Shown here: piece by piece, positions 16,919 through 26,173 of the stretch
How positions within the stretch are numbered: position 1 is the first letter of the stretch
How the letters are laid out: every line of letters starts with the position of its first letter
DNA from: Pseudomonas sp. Leaf58
GTDB taxonomy: Bacteria; Pseudomonadota; Gammaproteobacteria; Pseudomonadales; Pseudomonadaceae
Direction: 5' to 3'
Assembly (NCBI RefSeq): GCF_003627215.1
Contig: NZ_CP032677.1
Location: forward strand, 2,299,501-2,363,500
DNA length: 64,000 nucleotides
Notes under the pieces: generated by a model
Databases searched by the model: none
The model's input: only the letters and a program-made list of their open reading frames with translations
Told to the model about the DNA's origin: nothing
Translations under genes and position numbers: made by a program

Positions 16919-17038
16919 GCTGTGGTTTCCGTCCATGGATAAGCGTGAAGCCGCACAGTACAGGCTTCCTTGGGTGTAGGGCCAGCACTGCCAGCGTTCA
17001 ATCGAGCGTGTCGAGAAATACCGCACCGTGTGTATGTG

Positions 17039-17048
17039 ATCGTACAAC
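17039..17048. promoter_or_regulatory. Candidate GntR operator upstream of the regulator gene
   Basis: ATCGTACAAC lies about 48 bp before the GntR start. The same 10-mer occurs upstream of kdgD at 23810-23819. Read on the other strand it is GTTGTACGAT, which contains the TTGTnnGAT half-site common among FadR-type GntR operators. Autoregulation is inferred. Confidence 0.5.
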
Positions 17049-17095
17049 TGCTTGCGCTATGATGAGCGCTGTCTTTCAAGGTGAAATACAGGGCA

Positions 17096-17845
17096 ATGAC
17101 AGAGCAGCAGGTACAGGCAAAGACCCGGCGTAAGCCGCGCAGTCTGGCCCAGGAACTGGTCACGGTGCTGACCGAGCGCATTCGCAGCGGCCAACTCAAG
17201 CGCGGCGACAAGCTGCCGACCGAATCACAGATCATGGCCGAGGAGGGTGTCAGCCGCACGGTGGTGCGTGAGGCAATCTCGCGGTTGCAGGCCGCCGGGC
17301 AGGTCGAGACACGCCACGGCATCGGCACCTTTGTGCTGGACGCGCCGGCCACGGGCGGCTTCCGCATCGACCCGGCGACGGTGGTAACCCTGCGCGAAGT
17401 GCTGGCGGTGCTGGAGTTGCGCATTGCCCTGGAGATCGAGGCGGCGGGCCTGGCGGCGCAGCGGCGCAGCGATGAACAACTGGCCGGCATGCGTGCGGCG
17501 CTGGATGAACTCAACGAAGGCGCGGCCCACGCCAGCGATGCCGTGTCGGCAGACTTCCAGTTCCATCTGCGCATCGCTCAAGCCAGCGGCAACCACTACT
17601 TCGCCGACATCATCAACCACCTGGGCACCAGCATCATCCCGCGTACTCGGCTGAATTCGGCGCGGCTGGCCCATGATGACCAAGCGCATTACATGAGCCG
17701 GTTGATGCATGAGCATGAGGCGATCTACGAAGCCATTGCCCGGCATGACAGCGAAGGGGCGAAGATGGCCATGCGCATGCACCTGAGCAATAGCCGTGAG
17801 CGCTTGCGCCAGGCGCATGAAGAGGCTGAAGCGCAAGGTGCCTGA
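17096..17845 (+). CDS. FadR-family GntR transcriptional regulator of galactarate/glucarate genes
   Basis: A 249-residue regulator: N-terminal GntR winged HTH (SLAQELVTVLTERIRSG, LPTESQIMAEEGVSRTVVREAISRLQAAG, HGIGTFV) and a C-terminal all-helical FCD ligand domain with the metal-binding pattern DFQFHLRIAQASGN and RLMHEHEAIYEAI. FCD-type regulators sense sugar acids and other carboxylates. It points toward the galactarate operon, ending in a shared terminator, and a 10-bp motif upstream of it recurs at the operon's promoter. A repressor relieved by an aldarate or by 5-dehydro-4-deoxyglucarate is the natural model. I favour the ATG at 17096 over a GTG at 17081. Confidence 0.9.
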   Translation: MTEQQVQAKTRRKPRSLAQELVTVLTERIRSGQLKRGDKLPTESQIMAEEGVSRTVVREAISRLQAAGQVETRHGIGTFVLDAPATGGFRIDPATVVTLREVLAVLELRIALEIEAAGLAAQRRSDEQLAGMRAALDELNEGAAHASDAVSADFQFHLRIAQASGNHYFADIINHLGTSIIPRTRLNSARLAHDDQAHYMSRLMHEHEAIYEAIARHDSEGAKMAMRMHLSNSRERLRQAHEEAEAQGA

Positions 17846-17860
17846 AGCCGTTTTTAGCCT

Positions 17861-17943
17861 GTCCCGGCCTCTTCGCGGGTGAACCCGCTCCTACAGGGAC
17901 CGCGCCGTTGTAGGAGCGGGTTCACCCGCGAAGAGGACGGGAC
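17861..17943. repeat. Inverted REP pair (REPIN-like)
   Basis: Two near-identical REPs in opposite orientation, 17861-17895 and 17909-17943, separated by 13 bp. Each carries CTCTTCGCGGGTGAACCCGC, giving a long perfect-looking stem between two convergent operons. Confidence 0.85.
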
Positions 17944-17955
17944 ACCGGAAAATAA

Positions 17956-17979
17956 AAAGCCCCGCTAATCCGGGGCTTT
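17956..17979. terminator. Bidirectional rho-independent terminator
   Basis: AAAGCCCCG and CGGGGCTTT form a 9-bp stem around a 6-base loop, with A-rich and T-rich flanks that serve both strands. It lies between the convergent GntR and aldehyde dehydrogenase genes. Confidence 0.88.
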
Positions 17980-18000
17980 CGTATTTCAAGTGGGGGGAAA

Positions 18001-19581
18001 TCAGATTGCCCCGTCACTCCACTGTCCATTCACCAGCCGGCGCAGCCCCAGCGGGTTGCCATCGCGCAGTGCCTCGGGCAACAGCGCTTGCGGGTAGTTC
18101 TGGTAGCACACCGGGCGCAGGAAGCGGTCGATGGCGAGGGTGCCGACCGATGTGCCGCGCGCATCCGAAGTGGCTGGGTACGGCCCGCCGTGCACCATTG
18201 CATCACACACTTCGACACCGGTCGGATAGCCATTGATCAGGATCCGCCCGACTTTCTCCTCCAGCAGCGGCACCAGCCAAGCATAGGCCAGCAGGTCCTC
18301 CGGTTCACCGATCAGGGTAGCGGTCAGCTGGCCGCGCAGGCCAAGCAGGGCGGCGCGCAGTTGCTCGTTGTCCTGCACTTCCACGGCAACAGTGGTCGGG
18401 CCGAACACTTCCTCTTGCAGCAGCGGGTCAGACTCGACCAACAGGCGGGCGTCAGCCTTGAACAGCTGGGCGCGCGCCTGGCTACCTGCCTGCGTCTGGC
18501 CGGCCAGGTGCTCGATGCCGGCATGCGCGTGCAGGTGCTCCAGGCCACCGACATAGCTGCGTAGGCCACCGGCGTTGAGCAGGGTTTGGCCGGCTTGCTG
18601 GTCCAGCTGCTGGCCAAGTTCGGCCAGCAGTTGGCTGTATTGCGGCGACTGCAGGCCGATGACCAAGCCCGGGTTAGTGCAGAACTGGCCGGCGCCAAGG
18701 CACACCGAGCCAGCCAGTTCACGGGCAATGGCCTCGCCACGCTTGGCCAGGGCCCCCGGCAGGATGATCACCGGGTTGATACTGGACATTTCGGCAAACA
18801 CCGGGATTGGCTGCGGGCGCTCGGCGGCCATGCGGCACAGGGCATCACCGCCTTTCAACGAGCCGGTGAAGCCCACGGCTTGAATGGCTGGGTGCTTGGC
18901 CAGCCACTCGCCGACGCCGCCACCGAAGACCATGTTGAACACGCCCTTGGGCATACCGGTGCGCTCGGCAGCACGCTGGATGGCGCAGCCGACCAGGTCG
19001 GCGGTGGCCATGTGGCCGCTGTGGGCCTTGAACACCACCGGGCAACCCGCGGCCAGGGCCGCAGCGGTATCGCCGCCGGCGGTGGAGAACGCCAGCGGGA
19101 AGTTGCTGGCACCGAACACGGCGACCGGGCCAACGCCGATGCGCATCTGGCGCAGGTCTACGCGGGGCAGGGGCTGGCGCTCGGGCAGGGCCAGGTCGAT
19201 ACGTGCGCCAAGGAAGTCGCCACGGCGCAATACCTGGGCGAACAAGCGCATCTGGCCGCTGGTGCGGCCGCGCTCACCCTGGATACGGGCAACAGGCAGG
19301 GCGGTTTCGCGGCAGACGATGGCGACGAAGGCGTCGTCCAGTTCGTCCAGTTCGGCGGCGATGGCGTCGAGGAACTCGGCGCGCCGCGCCGGGGCCAGCT
19401 GGCGGAACTCGGCGAAGGCAGCGGCGGCGGCCTTGGCAGCTTGGTCCACTTCGCTTTCGGTGGCTTGGACGAAGCTGTAGGGCAGGGCCTCGCCAGTGCT
19501 GGCGTCCAGGCTTTGCAGGCGCTGTGTGCCAGCGGCGCTGCGCTGGCCGGCGATGAAGTTGTGGCCGAGGATTTCAGGCAT
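18001..19581 (-). CDS. 2-oxoglutarate semialdehyde (2,5-dioxovalerate) dehydrogenase
   Basis: A 526-residue NAD(P)-dependent aldehyde dehydrogenase that oxidises 2-oxoglutarate semialdehyde to 2-oxoglutarate, the last step of galactarate/glucarate breakdown. The catalytic Cys301 lies in GAGQFCTNPG and the general base Glu264 in FAEMSSINP; VFGASNFPLAFSTAGGD and VVFKAHSGH line the cofactor site. Length and the GAGQFCTNPG signature fit the KGSADH type II/III group rather than generic ALDHs. AGGAG precedes the ATG at 19579-19581. It is last in the minus-strand order kdgD, MFS carrier, garD, aldehyde dehydrogenase. A REP-containing gap of 159 bp separates it from garD and may lower its expression relative to the first genes. 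Confidence 0.92.
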   Translation of the reverse strand: MPEILGHNFIAGQRSAAGTQRLQSLDASTGEALPYSFVQATESEVDQAAKAAAAAFAEFRQLAPARRAEFLDAIAAELDELDDAFVAIVCRETALPVARIQGERGRTSGQMRLFAQVLRRGDFLGARIDLALPERQPLPRVDLRQMRIGVGPVAVFGASNFPLAFSTAGGDTAAALAAGCPVVFKAHSGHMATADLVGCAIQRAAERTGMPKGVFNMVFGGGVGEWLAKHPAIQAVGFTGSLKGGDALCRMAAERPQPIPVFAEMSSINPVIILPGALAKRGEAIARELAGSVCLGAGQFCTNPGLVIGLQSPQYSQLLAELGQQLDQQAGQTLLNAGGLRSYVGGLEHLHAHAGIEHLAGQTQAGSQARAQLFKADARLLVESDPLLQEEVFGPTTVAVEVQDNEQLRAALLGLRGQLTATLIGEPEDLLAYAWLVPLLEEKVGRILINGYPTGVEVCDAMVHGGPYPATSDARGTSVGTLAIDRFLRPVCYQNYPQALLPEALRDGNPLGLRRLVNGQWSDGAI

Positions 19582-19615
19582 GGGGTGCTCCTGTTGGCTT
19601 AAGTGTGGAATTGAC

Positions 19616-19712
19616 TGTGGCAGCGGGCGCGCCCGCGAATCAGGCAACTCGGTATATGGCACCGGCTTCGCCGGTGTTGGCGGGCATGCCCGCTCCCACA
19701 GGGAGTGGGAAC
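19616..19712. repeat. Inverted REP pair
   Basis: TGTGGCAGCGGGCGCGCCCG at 19616 and an inverse copy with GGCGGGCATGCCCGCTCCCA ending near 19712 flank a small extra hairpin (ACCGGCTTCGCCGGT). It sits between garD and the downstream aldehyde dehydrogenase gene. Confidence 0.7.
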
Positions 19713-19740
19713 AGTTCGAAGATTGCGCAAGGCCGGGGCA

Positions 19741-21294
19741 TCAGGTAATCGGCGCCGGGTTGAACAGGGTGATGTCGTTGTGCAGGCGGTGCTGTTCGGC
19801 CCAGGTTTGCTTACGGCCGCTGGCCACGTCCAGGTAGTAGTGGAACAGCTCCCAGCCCAGCGCCTCGAGGGTCGCGCGGCCGCTGGCAATGCGCCCGGCG
19901 TCGATGTCGATCAGGTCTGGCCAGCGCTGGGCCAGCTCGCTGCGGGTGCATACCTTGACCACCGGCGCCATGGCCAGCCCGTACGGGGTGCCGCGGCCGG
20001 TGGTGAACACGTGCAGGTTCATGCCGGCAGCCAGTTGCAAGGTGCCGCAGACAAAGTCGCTGGCCGGGGTGGCGCAGAAGATCAGGCCTTTGCGGTTGAC
20101 CCGTTCGCCCGGGCCGAGCACGCCCTGGATAGCGCCGCTGCCGGACTTGACGATCGAACCCAGTGACTTCTCGACGATATTCGACAGGCCGCCTTTCTTG
20201 TTGCCCGGCGTGGTGTTGGCGCTGCGGTCGGCGGCGCCTTGCTGCAGGTAACGGTCATACCAGTCCATTTCCCGTACCAGGGCGTCTGCCACCGCTTGGT
20301 TTTCCGCCCGTGAGGTGAGCATGTAGATGGCATCGCGCACTTCGGTCACTTCCGAGAACAGCACGGTGGCACCGGCGCGTACCAACAGGTCCGAGGCATA
20401 GCCCAGCGCCGGGTTGGCGGTGATGCCCGAGAAGGCATCGCTGCCGCCACACTGCATGCCCAGGATCAGTTCGCTGGCCGGCACGGTTTCGCGGCGGCGC
20501 TGGTCGAGCTTTTGCAAGCGGCTTTCGGCCAGTTGCATGATCTGTTCGATCATTTCCACAAAGCCCAGGCTGGCGTCCTGCAGGCGGTACAGCCACGGCT
20601 CGGTCAGGTCCACCGACGGGTCGTTGTCGTGCATCACCTGGCTGGCCTGCAGCTTTTCGCAGCCCAGGCTGATGACCAGCGCTTCGCCGCCCAGGTTCGG
20701 GTTGCGCGCCAGGTTGCGTACGGTACGGATCGGGATATAGGCATCGCGGGCGTTGATCGCCACGCCACAGCCATAACTGTGGGTGATGGCGACCACGTCA
20801 TCGACGTTAGGGTACTTGGGCAGCAACTCGTCGCGAATGCGCTTGACTGCATGTTCCAGCACACCGGTGACGCATTGCACGGTGGTGGTGATACCGAGGA
20901 TGTTACGGGTGCCGACGGTGCCGTCGGCGTTGCGGTAGCCCTCGAAGGTGAAGCCTTCGAGTGGCGGCAGCGGATCAGGCACGGCGTCGCAGCGCGGCAG
21001 GCTGTCCAGGGCGGGGGCCGAGGGCATGGCCAGCTGGCTTTCCTGAACCCAGCTGCCCTGGCGCAGGTCCTCAAGGGCGTAACCGATGATCTGCCCGTAA
21101 CGCCGTACCGGCTCGCCCTTGGCAATGTTTACAGTGGCCACCTTGTGGCTTTGTGGCACGCCTTCGACCAAGGTCAGGCCATCGGCAAAGCGCGCGCCTT
21201 CGCTCAGGCCACCGTCGTTGACCACGACCACGACATTGTCGTCGTCGTGCAGGCGCACGTAGCGAGGCGATTCGGAATGTTCGATCAACTGCAT
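19741..21294 (-). CDS. garD: Galactarate dehydratase
   Basis: A 517-residue UxaA-family dehydratase that converts galactarate to 5-dehydro-4-deoxy-D-glucarate. It has an N-terminal SAF-type domain (about residues 1-90, [16 protein letters not shown]) and a large catalytic part with [31 protein letters not shown] and [20 protein letters not shown], the cysteine and histidine set thought to hold the catalytic metal. Length equals that of E. coli GarD (about 520). It is flanked by the MFS carrier and the semialdehyde dehydrogenase, completing the pathway with KdgD. A glucarate dehydratase gene is not in the window, so this locus by itself handles galactarate. Confidence 0.93.
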   Translation of the reverse strand: MQLIEHSESPRYVRLHDDDNVVVVVNDGGLSEGARFADGLTLVEGVPQSHKVATVNIAKGEPVRRYGQIIGYALEDLRQGSWVQESQLAMPSAPALDSLPRCDAVPDPLPPLEGFTFEGYRNADGTVGTRNILGITTTVQCVTGVLEHAVKRIRDELLPKYPNVDDVVAITHSYGCGVAINARDAYIPIRTVRNLARNPNLGGEALVISLGCEKLQASQVMHDNDPSVDLTEPWLYRLQDASLGFVEMIEQIMQLAESRLQKLDQRRRETVPASELILGMQCGGSDAFSGITANPALGYASDLLVRAGATVLFSEVTEVRDAIYMLTSRAENQAVADALVREMDWYDRYLQQGAADRSANTTPGNKKGGLSNIVEKSLGSIVKSGSGAIQGVLGPGERVNRKGLIFCATPASDFVCGTLQLAAGMNLHVFTTGRGTPYGLAMAPVVKVCTRSELAQRWPDLIDIDAGRIASGRATLEALGWELFHYYLDVASGRKQTWAEQHRLHNDITLFNPAPIT

Positions 21295-21372
21295 GTTCGG
21301 GCCCTTCTGATGATTGCTCAGGCGTTATACATCCGCCTGCGCCCGGCAATTGCTGGGCGCAGGCGTGTTCAC

Positions 21373-22734
21373 TCAGTGACGCGAGCTCGCCAGTTCGCCA
21401 TTGGCGGCTGGCTCGGCCTCAGGCTTTGGGGCGTCGCGCAGCTCGATGCGTTTGATCGGGCCGACGATGACCAGGTAGCTGAACACTGCCACCAAGGCAT
21501 TGGCACCCACGTACACCAGGGCCCACTTGAACGAGCCGGTGGCGCTGATGATGTAACCGATGACAATCGGCGTGGTGATCGAAGCGATGTTGCCGAAGGT
21601 GTTGAACAAACCGCCTGACAGCCCAGCGATTTGCTTGGGCGAGGTGTCGGCGACCACCGCCCAGCCCAGCGCGCCGATGCCTTTACCGAAGAACGCCAGG
21701 GTCATGAAGCCGACCACCATCCACTCGGCGTCGACGTAGTTGCAGAACACCATGGTGGTCGACAACAGCAGGCCGCAGACAATCGGCAGCTTGCGCGAGA
21801 AGGTCAGCGAGTGACCGCGGCGCAGCAGCCAGTCCGACAGCACGCCACCCAGCACGCCACCGATGAAGCCACAAATGGCCGGCAGCGAGGCGATGATGCC
21901 GGCCTTGAGGATGGTCATCCCCCGTTCCTGCACCAGGTACACCGGGAACCAGGTCAGGAAGAAGTAGGTAATGGCGTTGATGCAGTATTGGCCCAGGTAC
22001 ACGCCCAACAGCATACGGCTGGTCAGCAGTTGCTTGATATAGCCCCACTTGGGGCCACTGTTGTTGCGTTTTTGGTCCATGTCCACCAGGCCACCGTTCT
22101 GCTCGATGTGTTCGAGTTCGCTTTGGCTGATGCGCGGGTGTTGCTTGGGGTTGTAGATGGTTTTCATCCACACGAACGAGAACAGGATGCCCAAGCCGCC
22201 CATGACCACGAACACATGTTCCCAGCCGAAGGTGAAGACAATCCAGCCCATGATCGGGGCGAACAGCGCGGTGGCGAAGTACTGTGCTGAGTTGAAGATC
22301 GCCGAGGCAGTGCCGCGCTCTGCGGTAGGGAACCAGGCCGCGACGATACGGGCGTTACCCGGGAACGACGGGGCTTCGGCAAAACCGACCAGAAAGCGCA
22401 GGGTGAACAGCGTTACCACGGCCCAGGCCACGGGCAACCCACCGACAAAGCCTTGCAGCAGGGTGAACAGCGACCAGGTGAAGATGCTGAAGGCGTAGAC
22501 GTTCTTGGAGCCGAAGCGGTCGAGCAGCCAGCCACCAGGAATCTGGCCGGCCACGTAAGCCCATCCAAAGGCGGAAAAAACATAACCGAGGGTTACGGCG
22601 TCAATGCCGAGGTCTTTCTGCAGGCTGGAGCCTGCGATTGCAATGGTCGCGCGGTCGGCATAGTTGATCGTGGTCACCAAGAACAGCATGAACAGGATCA
22701 GGTAGCGCACATGCGTCTTTTTAGTCGCTTGCAT
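21373..22734 (-). CDS. MFS aldarate transporter (GudP/GarP type)
   Basis: A 453-residue, 12-helix major facilitator of the anion:cation symporter family. The start HVRYLILFMLFLVTTINYADRA and the loop GWAYVAGQIPGGWLLDRFGSK (motif A) are nearly diagnostic of the glucarate/galactarate carriers GudP and GarP of enterobacteria and their Pseudomonas counterparts. It would import galactarate, and probably glucarate, using the proton gradient. It is second in the kdgD-led operon, 104 bp after kdgD and 78 bp before garD. Confidence 0.9.
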   Translation of the reverse strand: MQATKKTHVRYLILFMLFLVTTINYADRATIAIAGSSLQKDLGIDAVTLGYVFSAFGWAYVAGQIPGGWLLDRFGSKNVYAFSIFTWSLFTLLQGFVGGLPVAWAVVTLFTLRFLVGFAEAPSFPGNARIVAAWFPTAERGTASAIFNSAQYFATALFAPIMGWIVFTFGWEHVFVVMGGLGILFSFVWMKTIYNPKQHPRISQSELEHIEQNGGLVDMDQKRNNSGPKWGYIKQLLTSRMLLGVYLGQYCINAITYFFLTWFPVYLVQERGMTILKAGIIASLPAICGFIGGVLGGVLSDWLLRRGHSLTFSRKLPIVCGLLLSTTMVFCNYVDAEWMVVGFMTLAFFGKGIGALGWAVVADTSPKQIAGLSGGLFNTFGNIASITTPIVIGYIISATGSFKWALVYVGANALVAVFSYLVIVGPIKRIELRDAPKPEAEPAANGELASSRH

Positions 22735-22838
22735 GCTGGCAATACTCCCACTAGTTATTTTTGTGCGGGCTTACGAATTGTAACCGGAGTGGAGGCTTCC
22801 CACTCCGGGGGCGGCAAGGGCAGGCCGCAGGGGGGCGC

Positions 22839-23762
22839 TTATTGCGGCCCCATTTTGTCCATCAGGGCGGCGAGCATTTCGTACTCTTCGCCAGTCAGGT
22901 CGGTCAGCGGGGTGCGCACCGGGCCCGCGTCGTAACCAGCGAGCTTGGCGCCGGCCTTGACGATGCTCACGGCGTAGCCGGCCTTGCGGTTGCGGATATC
23001 CAGGTACGGCAGGAAGAAGTCGTCGATCAACTTGCCAACGGTGGCGTGATCGTCGCGGGCGATGGCGTGGTAGAAGTCCATCGCTGTCTTCGGCACGAAG
23101 TTGAACACAGCGGAGGAGTACACCGGTACGCCCAGGGCTTTGTAGGCGGCAGCATACACTTCGGCGGTCGGCAGGCCTCCCAGGTAGCTGAAGCGGTCGC
23201 CCAGGCGGCGACGGATCGACACCATCAGTTCGATGTCACCCAGGCCGTCCTTGTAGCCGATCAGGTTCGGGCAGCGCTCGGCCAGTTTTTCCAGCAGGTC
23301 GGCATTCAGGCGGCAGACGTTGCGGTTGTACACCACTACACCGATGTTGACCGACTTGCACACGGCCTCGACGTGAGCGGCAACGCCGTCCTGGCTGGCT
23401 TCGGTGAGGTAGTGCGGCAGCAGCAGCAGGCCTTTGGCACCCAGGCGCTCGGCTTCTTGCGCGTACTCGATGGCCTGGCGGGTGGAGCCGCCGACGCCAG
23501 CAAGGATCGGTACCGAGGTGGCGCAGGTGTCGACCGCAGTCTTGATCACCTGGCTGTACTCGCTGGCGGCCAGGGAGAAGAACTCACCGGTGCCGCCGGC
23601 GGCGAACAGGGCGCTTGCGCCGTAAGGGGCAAGCCATTCCAGGCGCTTGATGTAACCCGCCGGGTTGAAGTCGCCCTGGGCGTTGAAGTCGGTGACCGGG
23701 AAAGACAGCAGGCCGTGGGAGAGGATGGATTTCAGTTCTTGTGGCGTCATTGTTGTTGGCAT
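22839..23762 (-). CDS. kdgD: 5-dehydro-4-deoxyglucarate dehydratase
   Basis: A 307-residue dihydrodipicolinate synthase-fold enzyme that dehydrates and decarboxylates 5-dehydro-4-deoxyglucarate to 2-oxoglutarate semialdehyde. The Schiff-base Lys171 sits in LIGYKDG and the partner Tyr145 in VVYNRN; the substrate loop [11 protein letters not shown] replaces the usual GTTGE of DapA. First gene of the aldarate operon: the promoter must lie in the gap to its right, where the 10-mer shared with the GntR promoter occurs about 48 bp from the start codon. The ATG used is at 23760-23762; a second in-frame ATG follows four codons later. Confidence 0.93.
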   Translation of the reverse strand: MPTTMTPQELKSILSHGLLSFPVTDFNAQGDFNPAGYIKRLEWLAPYGASALFAAGGTGEFFSLAASEYSQVIKTAVDTCATSVPILAGVGGSTRQAIEYAQEAERLGAKGLLLLPHYLTEASQDGVAAHVEAVCKSVNIGVVVYNRNVCRLNADLLEKLAERCPNLIGYKDGLGDIELMVSIRRRLGDRFSYLGGLPTAEVYAAAYKALGVPVYSSAVFNFVPKTAMDFYHAIARDDHATVGKLIDDFFLPYLDIRNRKAGYAVSIVKAGAKLAGYDAGPVRTPLTDLTGEEYEMLAALMDKMGPQ

Positions 23763-23809
23763 CCTGTGGCGCTTGGGTGAAGGGTGTTGTTCTGCGTTAG
23801 AGGTAAGTT

Positions 23810-23819
23810 ATCGTACAAC
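23810..23819. promoter_or_regulatory. Candidate GntR operator upstream of kdgD
   Basis: ATCGTACAAC, identical to the site before the GntR gene at 17039-17048, lies 48 bp upstream of kdgD. The surrounding GTTATCGTACAACAT has a GTAC dyad centre. The match in both position and sequence supports control of the aldarate operon by the neighbouring GntR protein. Confidence 0.5.
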
Positions 23820-23887
23820 ATGAGCGATGACTAGTCCCTCCTTGAGATTTTTTGTGGCGGGGGTAGGGCGGAAGTGTTATTGCCTGT

Positions 23888-23990
23888 ACCGACCTCTTCG
23901 CGCGCAAGCCCGCTCCTACACGCGTAGCGCGGCGTATTTGCGTATTAAAACCCTTGTAGGAGCGGGCTTGCCCGCGAAGAGGCCGGGACA
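23888..23990. repeat. Inverted REP pair (REPIN-like)
   Basis: REP copies at 23888-23920 and 23955-23990 in opposite orientation, separated by about 34 bp of AT-rich sequence. Each carries GCAAGCCCGCTCCTACA or its inverse. Confidence 0.85.
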
Positions 23991-24200
23991 AGCGACAACC
24001 AAAGATGCAGAAGACACAGGCGGCAGACTATCCGCGACCAGTCATCGTATCTCTTAAGGGGGAAGGAAAAAACGATCGCGGAGACAGGCACAAGCCCGCC
24101 GCCCGTTTCCACGGGAAGTGTTCTGGGACCAGCAGAGGGTGACCGAGGAAACGGGGGCGGCCTTGCGCCGCCCCGCGATCAAAGCAGAGGAAACTAACGG

Positions 24201-25010
24201 TCAGGCAGCGTGCTGGCGCTTGACCTGCGCCTTGCGTACCTGGGCTCGGCAAGCGTCGCCGAAGGCCTGGAAGATCTTGATCGAGTCGGGGTTCTTGGCT
24301 GCTTGCCACTCCGGGTGCCACTGCACAGCGAACAGGAACGGCGAAATGCTCGGGGCATGAATCGCCTCGACCAGGCCGTCTTCGGCATGGGCGATGGCCT
24401 CGAGGCCGGCGCCGAGTTTGTGCAGGCCCTGGCCGTGCAGCGAGTTGACGCGAATCTCGTCGGTACCCAGGGTTTCACGCAGCCAGCTGCCTGGCTTGAT
24501 CTTCACGCCGTGCACCTGTGCGTATTGCACTTCGACCGGGTCTTCCGGGTTTTCCCGGTGGTCGTTGAAGCCAGGCTCGGCGTACACCTTTTGGTAAATG
24601 TCGCCACCCAGCGCCACGTTGATTTCCTGCATGCCACGGCAGATACCGAAGATCGGCAGGCCACGCTTGATCGCCGCCTTGACCAGTGGGATGTCGAACA
24701 GGTCGCGGTTCTGGTCCTGGCCTTTGCCGGGGGTTTCGTTGTCCTGGCCATACAGGGCCGGGTCGATGTTGCTGCCAGCGCCGGTCAGGTATACGCCGTC
24801 GGCCATGTCCAGGTAGGTCTCGAGGTCGTCGATGCCGCAGCAGGTGGGCACCAGTACCGGGACGCAATCGGAAAACTCAACCAGCGGGGTGATGTATTTG
24901 TGGGTCATGACCTGATAGTCATGGCCTTTGCGCTCTTGGCTGCCCATGGTCATCAGGACGACGGGTTTGCGCAGGGAGGATTGCTTGTTGCCAATGTTGC
25001 TGTTGGACAT
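24201..25010 (-). CDS. Class I glutamine amidotransferase, gamma-glutamyl hydrolase (peptidase C26, PuuD-like)
   Basis: A 269-residue hydrolase of the C26 family, which cleaves gamma-glutamyl amide bonds, as PuuD does with gamma-glutamyl-GABA. The nucleophile Cys124 is in FGICRGMQEINVALGG, and the histidine-glutamate of the triad in FAVQWHPEW; NSLHGQ and DGVYLTGAGSNIDP line the substrate pocket. It lies downstream of the ABC transporter and D-amino acid dehydrogenase genes on the same strand, after a 358-bp gap. No glutamate-ligating PuuA homologue is in the window, so the gamma-glutamylated substrate must come from elsewhere. Role in basic amino acid or polyamine use is inferred. Confidence 0.85.
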   Translation of the reverse strand: MSNSNIGNKQSSLRKPVVLMTMGSQERKGHDYQVMTHKYITPLVEFSDCVPVLVPTCCGIDDLETYLDMADGVYLTGAGSNIDPALYGQDNETPGKGQDQNRDLFDIPLVKAAIKRGLPIFGICRGMQEINVALGGDIYQKVYAEPGFNDHRENPEDPVEVQYAQVHGVKIKPGSWLRETLGTDEIRVNSLHGQGLHKLGAGLEAIAHAEDGLVEAIHAPSISPFLFAVQWHPEWQAAKNPDSIKIFQAFGDACRAQVRKAQVKRQHAA

Positions 25011-25368
25011 ATGTCACCTTGGGACAGGTTCGGCCTGTCGTTGTTGTGCAGGTGCACGGCGCGGGGCCTGGGGTGCAGCCTGTAGCCCCGAGCACTGCCG
25101 GCTCATCGGAGGCGACGATGCCGGTCGGGGCTTGTAGATAGCTTGCCAGAGCCGTTCGATATGTCAAACGACGAGAGAGGGCATTGGGGCGGGGAATGCG
25201 CCGGTTTTTGGGGGCTGAAACCGATGCGGGCCTGTGCCGGCGTGGGTTTGCCGGGGGTGGCGGTCAATAATATTTAACGATGCAGTTGGGTCTTTGCAGC
25301 GGTGCAATGAAGGTGTCGTCTGTACTGGGCTCTTCGCGGGCACGCCCGCGAAGAGGCCAGAACAGGTG
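25011..25368. other. 358-bp intergenic region
   Basis: The gap between the C26 hydrolase and the ABC ATPase gene contains a REP-like hairpin at 25330-25355 but otherwise no gene-like frame. It probably holds a separate promoter for the hydrolase gene; no clear -35/-10 pair can be singled out. Confidence 0.5.
25330..25355. repeat. REP-like hairpin after the ABC transporter operon
   Basis: CTCTTCGCGGGC and GCCCGCGAAGAG form a 12-bp perfect stem with a 2-base loop just after the ATPase stop. There is no T-tract, so it may stabilise or end transcripts without being an intrinsic terminator. Confidence 0.7.
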
Positions 25369-26151
25369 TCAGTGCAGGATCTGCGCCAGGAACGCCTTGG
25401 CCCGTTCGGTACGCGGCTGGTTGAAGAACACCTGCGGTGGGCTGTCTTCGATGATCTGCCCGCCCTCGAGGAACAGCACCCGCTCGGCCACCTGCCGGGC
25501 AAAGCCCATTTCATGGGTGACGCAGAGCATGGTCATGCCGGTGCCGGCCAGTTTCACCAGCACATCCAACACTTCGGCGACCATCTCCGGGTCCAGCGCC
25601 GAGGTGGGTTCGTCGAACAGCATGATCCGTGGCTTCATGCACAGCGCCCGGGCAATCGCCACGCGCTGCTGCTGGCCGCCAGACAACTGGCTGGGGTACT
25701 TGTGCGCCTGGCTTTCGATGCCGACCTTGCTCAGGTACATGCGCGCCCGTTCCTCGGCATCCTTGCGCGACAGCCCGCGCACGCTGGTGGGGGCCAGCAG
25801 GCAGTTGTCGAGCACGCTCATGTGCGGGAACAGGTTGAAATGCTGGAACACCATACCGATGTCGCTGCGTATCTGCGTCGCTTCACGGGTGGTGGCTGCC
25901 AGGTCGATGCCGTCCACCTGGATGCTGCCCTTTTGGGCCACTTCCAGGCGGTTGATGCAGCGGATCAGGGTCGATTTGCCCGAGCCGGACGGCCCGCACA
26001 GCACGATGCGTTCGCCTTCGCGCACTTGCAGGTCGATGTCGCGCAGCACGTGGAAGGCGCCGTAGTGCTTGTTCAGGCCCTCGATGCGGATCAGCACCGG
26101 GCGTGGGTCGGTTTCAGGGGCAAGGGTGGCAAGGCTCAGTGGTGCGGTCAT
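25369..26151 (-). CDS. Polar amino acid ABC transporter ATP-binding protein
   Basis: A 260-residue ATPase of the HisP/GlnQ group. Walker A is GPSGSGKST, the signature LSGGQQQRVAIARAL, Walker B IMLFDEPTSALD, the switch His in VTHEMGFA and the D-loop all present. It begins with a short N-terminal extension (TAPLSLATLAPETDPRP). The start at 26149-26151 follows GGGAGAA; a longer open frame to 26478 is antisense-like to the dehydrogenase gene and not used. It powers the two permeases encoded to its right (27435-28861), with the D-amino acid dehydrogenase gene lying between them and the ATPase. Confidence 0.92.
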   Translation of the reverse strand: MTAPLSLATLAPETDPRPVLIRIEGLNKHYGAFHVLRDIDLQVREGERIVLCGPSGSGKSTLIRCINRLEVAQKGSIQVDGIDLAATTREATQIRSDIGMVFQHFNLFPHMSVLDNCLLAPTSVRGLSRKDAEERARMYLSKVGIESQAHKYPSQLSGGQQQRVAIARALCMKPRIMLFDEPTSALDPEMVAEVLDVLVKLAGTGMTMLCVTHEMGFARQVAERVLFLEGGQIIEDSPPQVFFNQPRTERAKAFLAQILH

Positions 26152-26173
26152 GTTGTTGTTCTCCCGCAGGGGT

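Larger units (their letters stand above)
23763..24200. other. 438-bp intergenic region
   Basis: Holds the kdgD operon promoter with its candidate operator at 23810, an inverted REP pair at 23888-23990, and the trailing region of the C26 hydrolase gene. I see no small gene or terminator with a T-tract in it. A purine-rich stretch near 24057 (GGGGGAAGGAAAAAACG) has no open frame behind it. Confidence 0.6.

Noticed and set aside
17861..17943. Possible CRISPR repeat or phage attachment site at the inverted repeats
   Set aside because: Only two copies in opposite orientation with a short centre, and the same sequence recurs singly around the window: these are REP elements.
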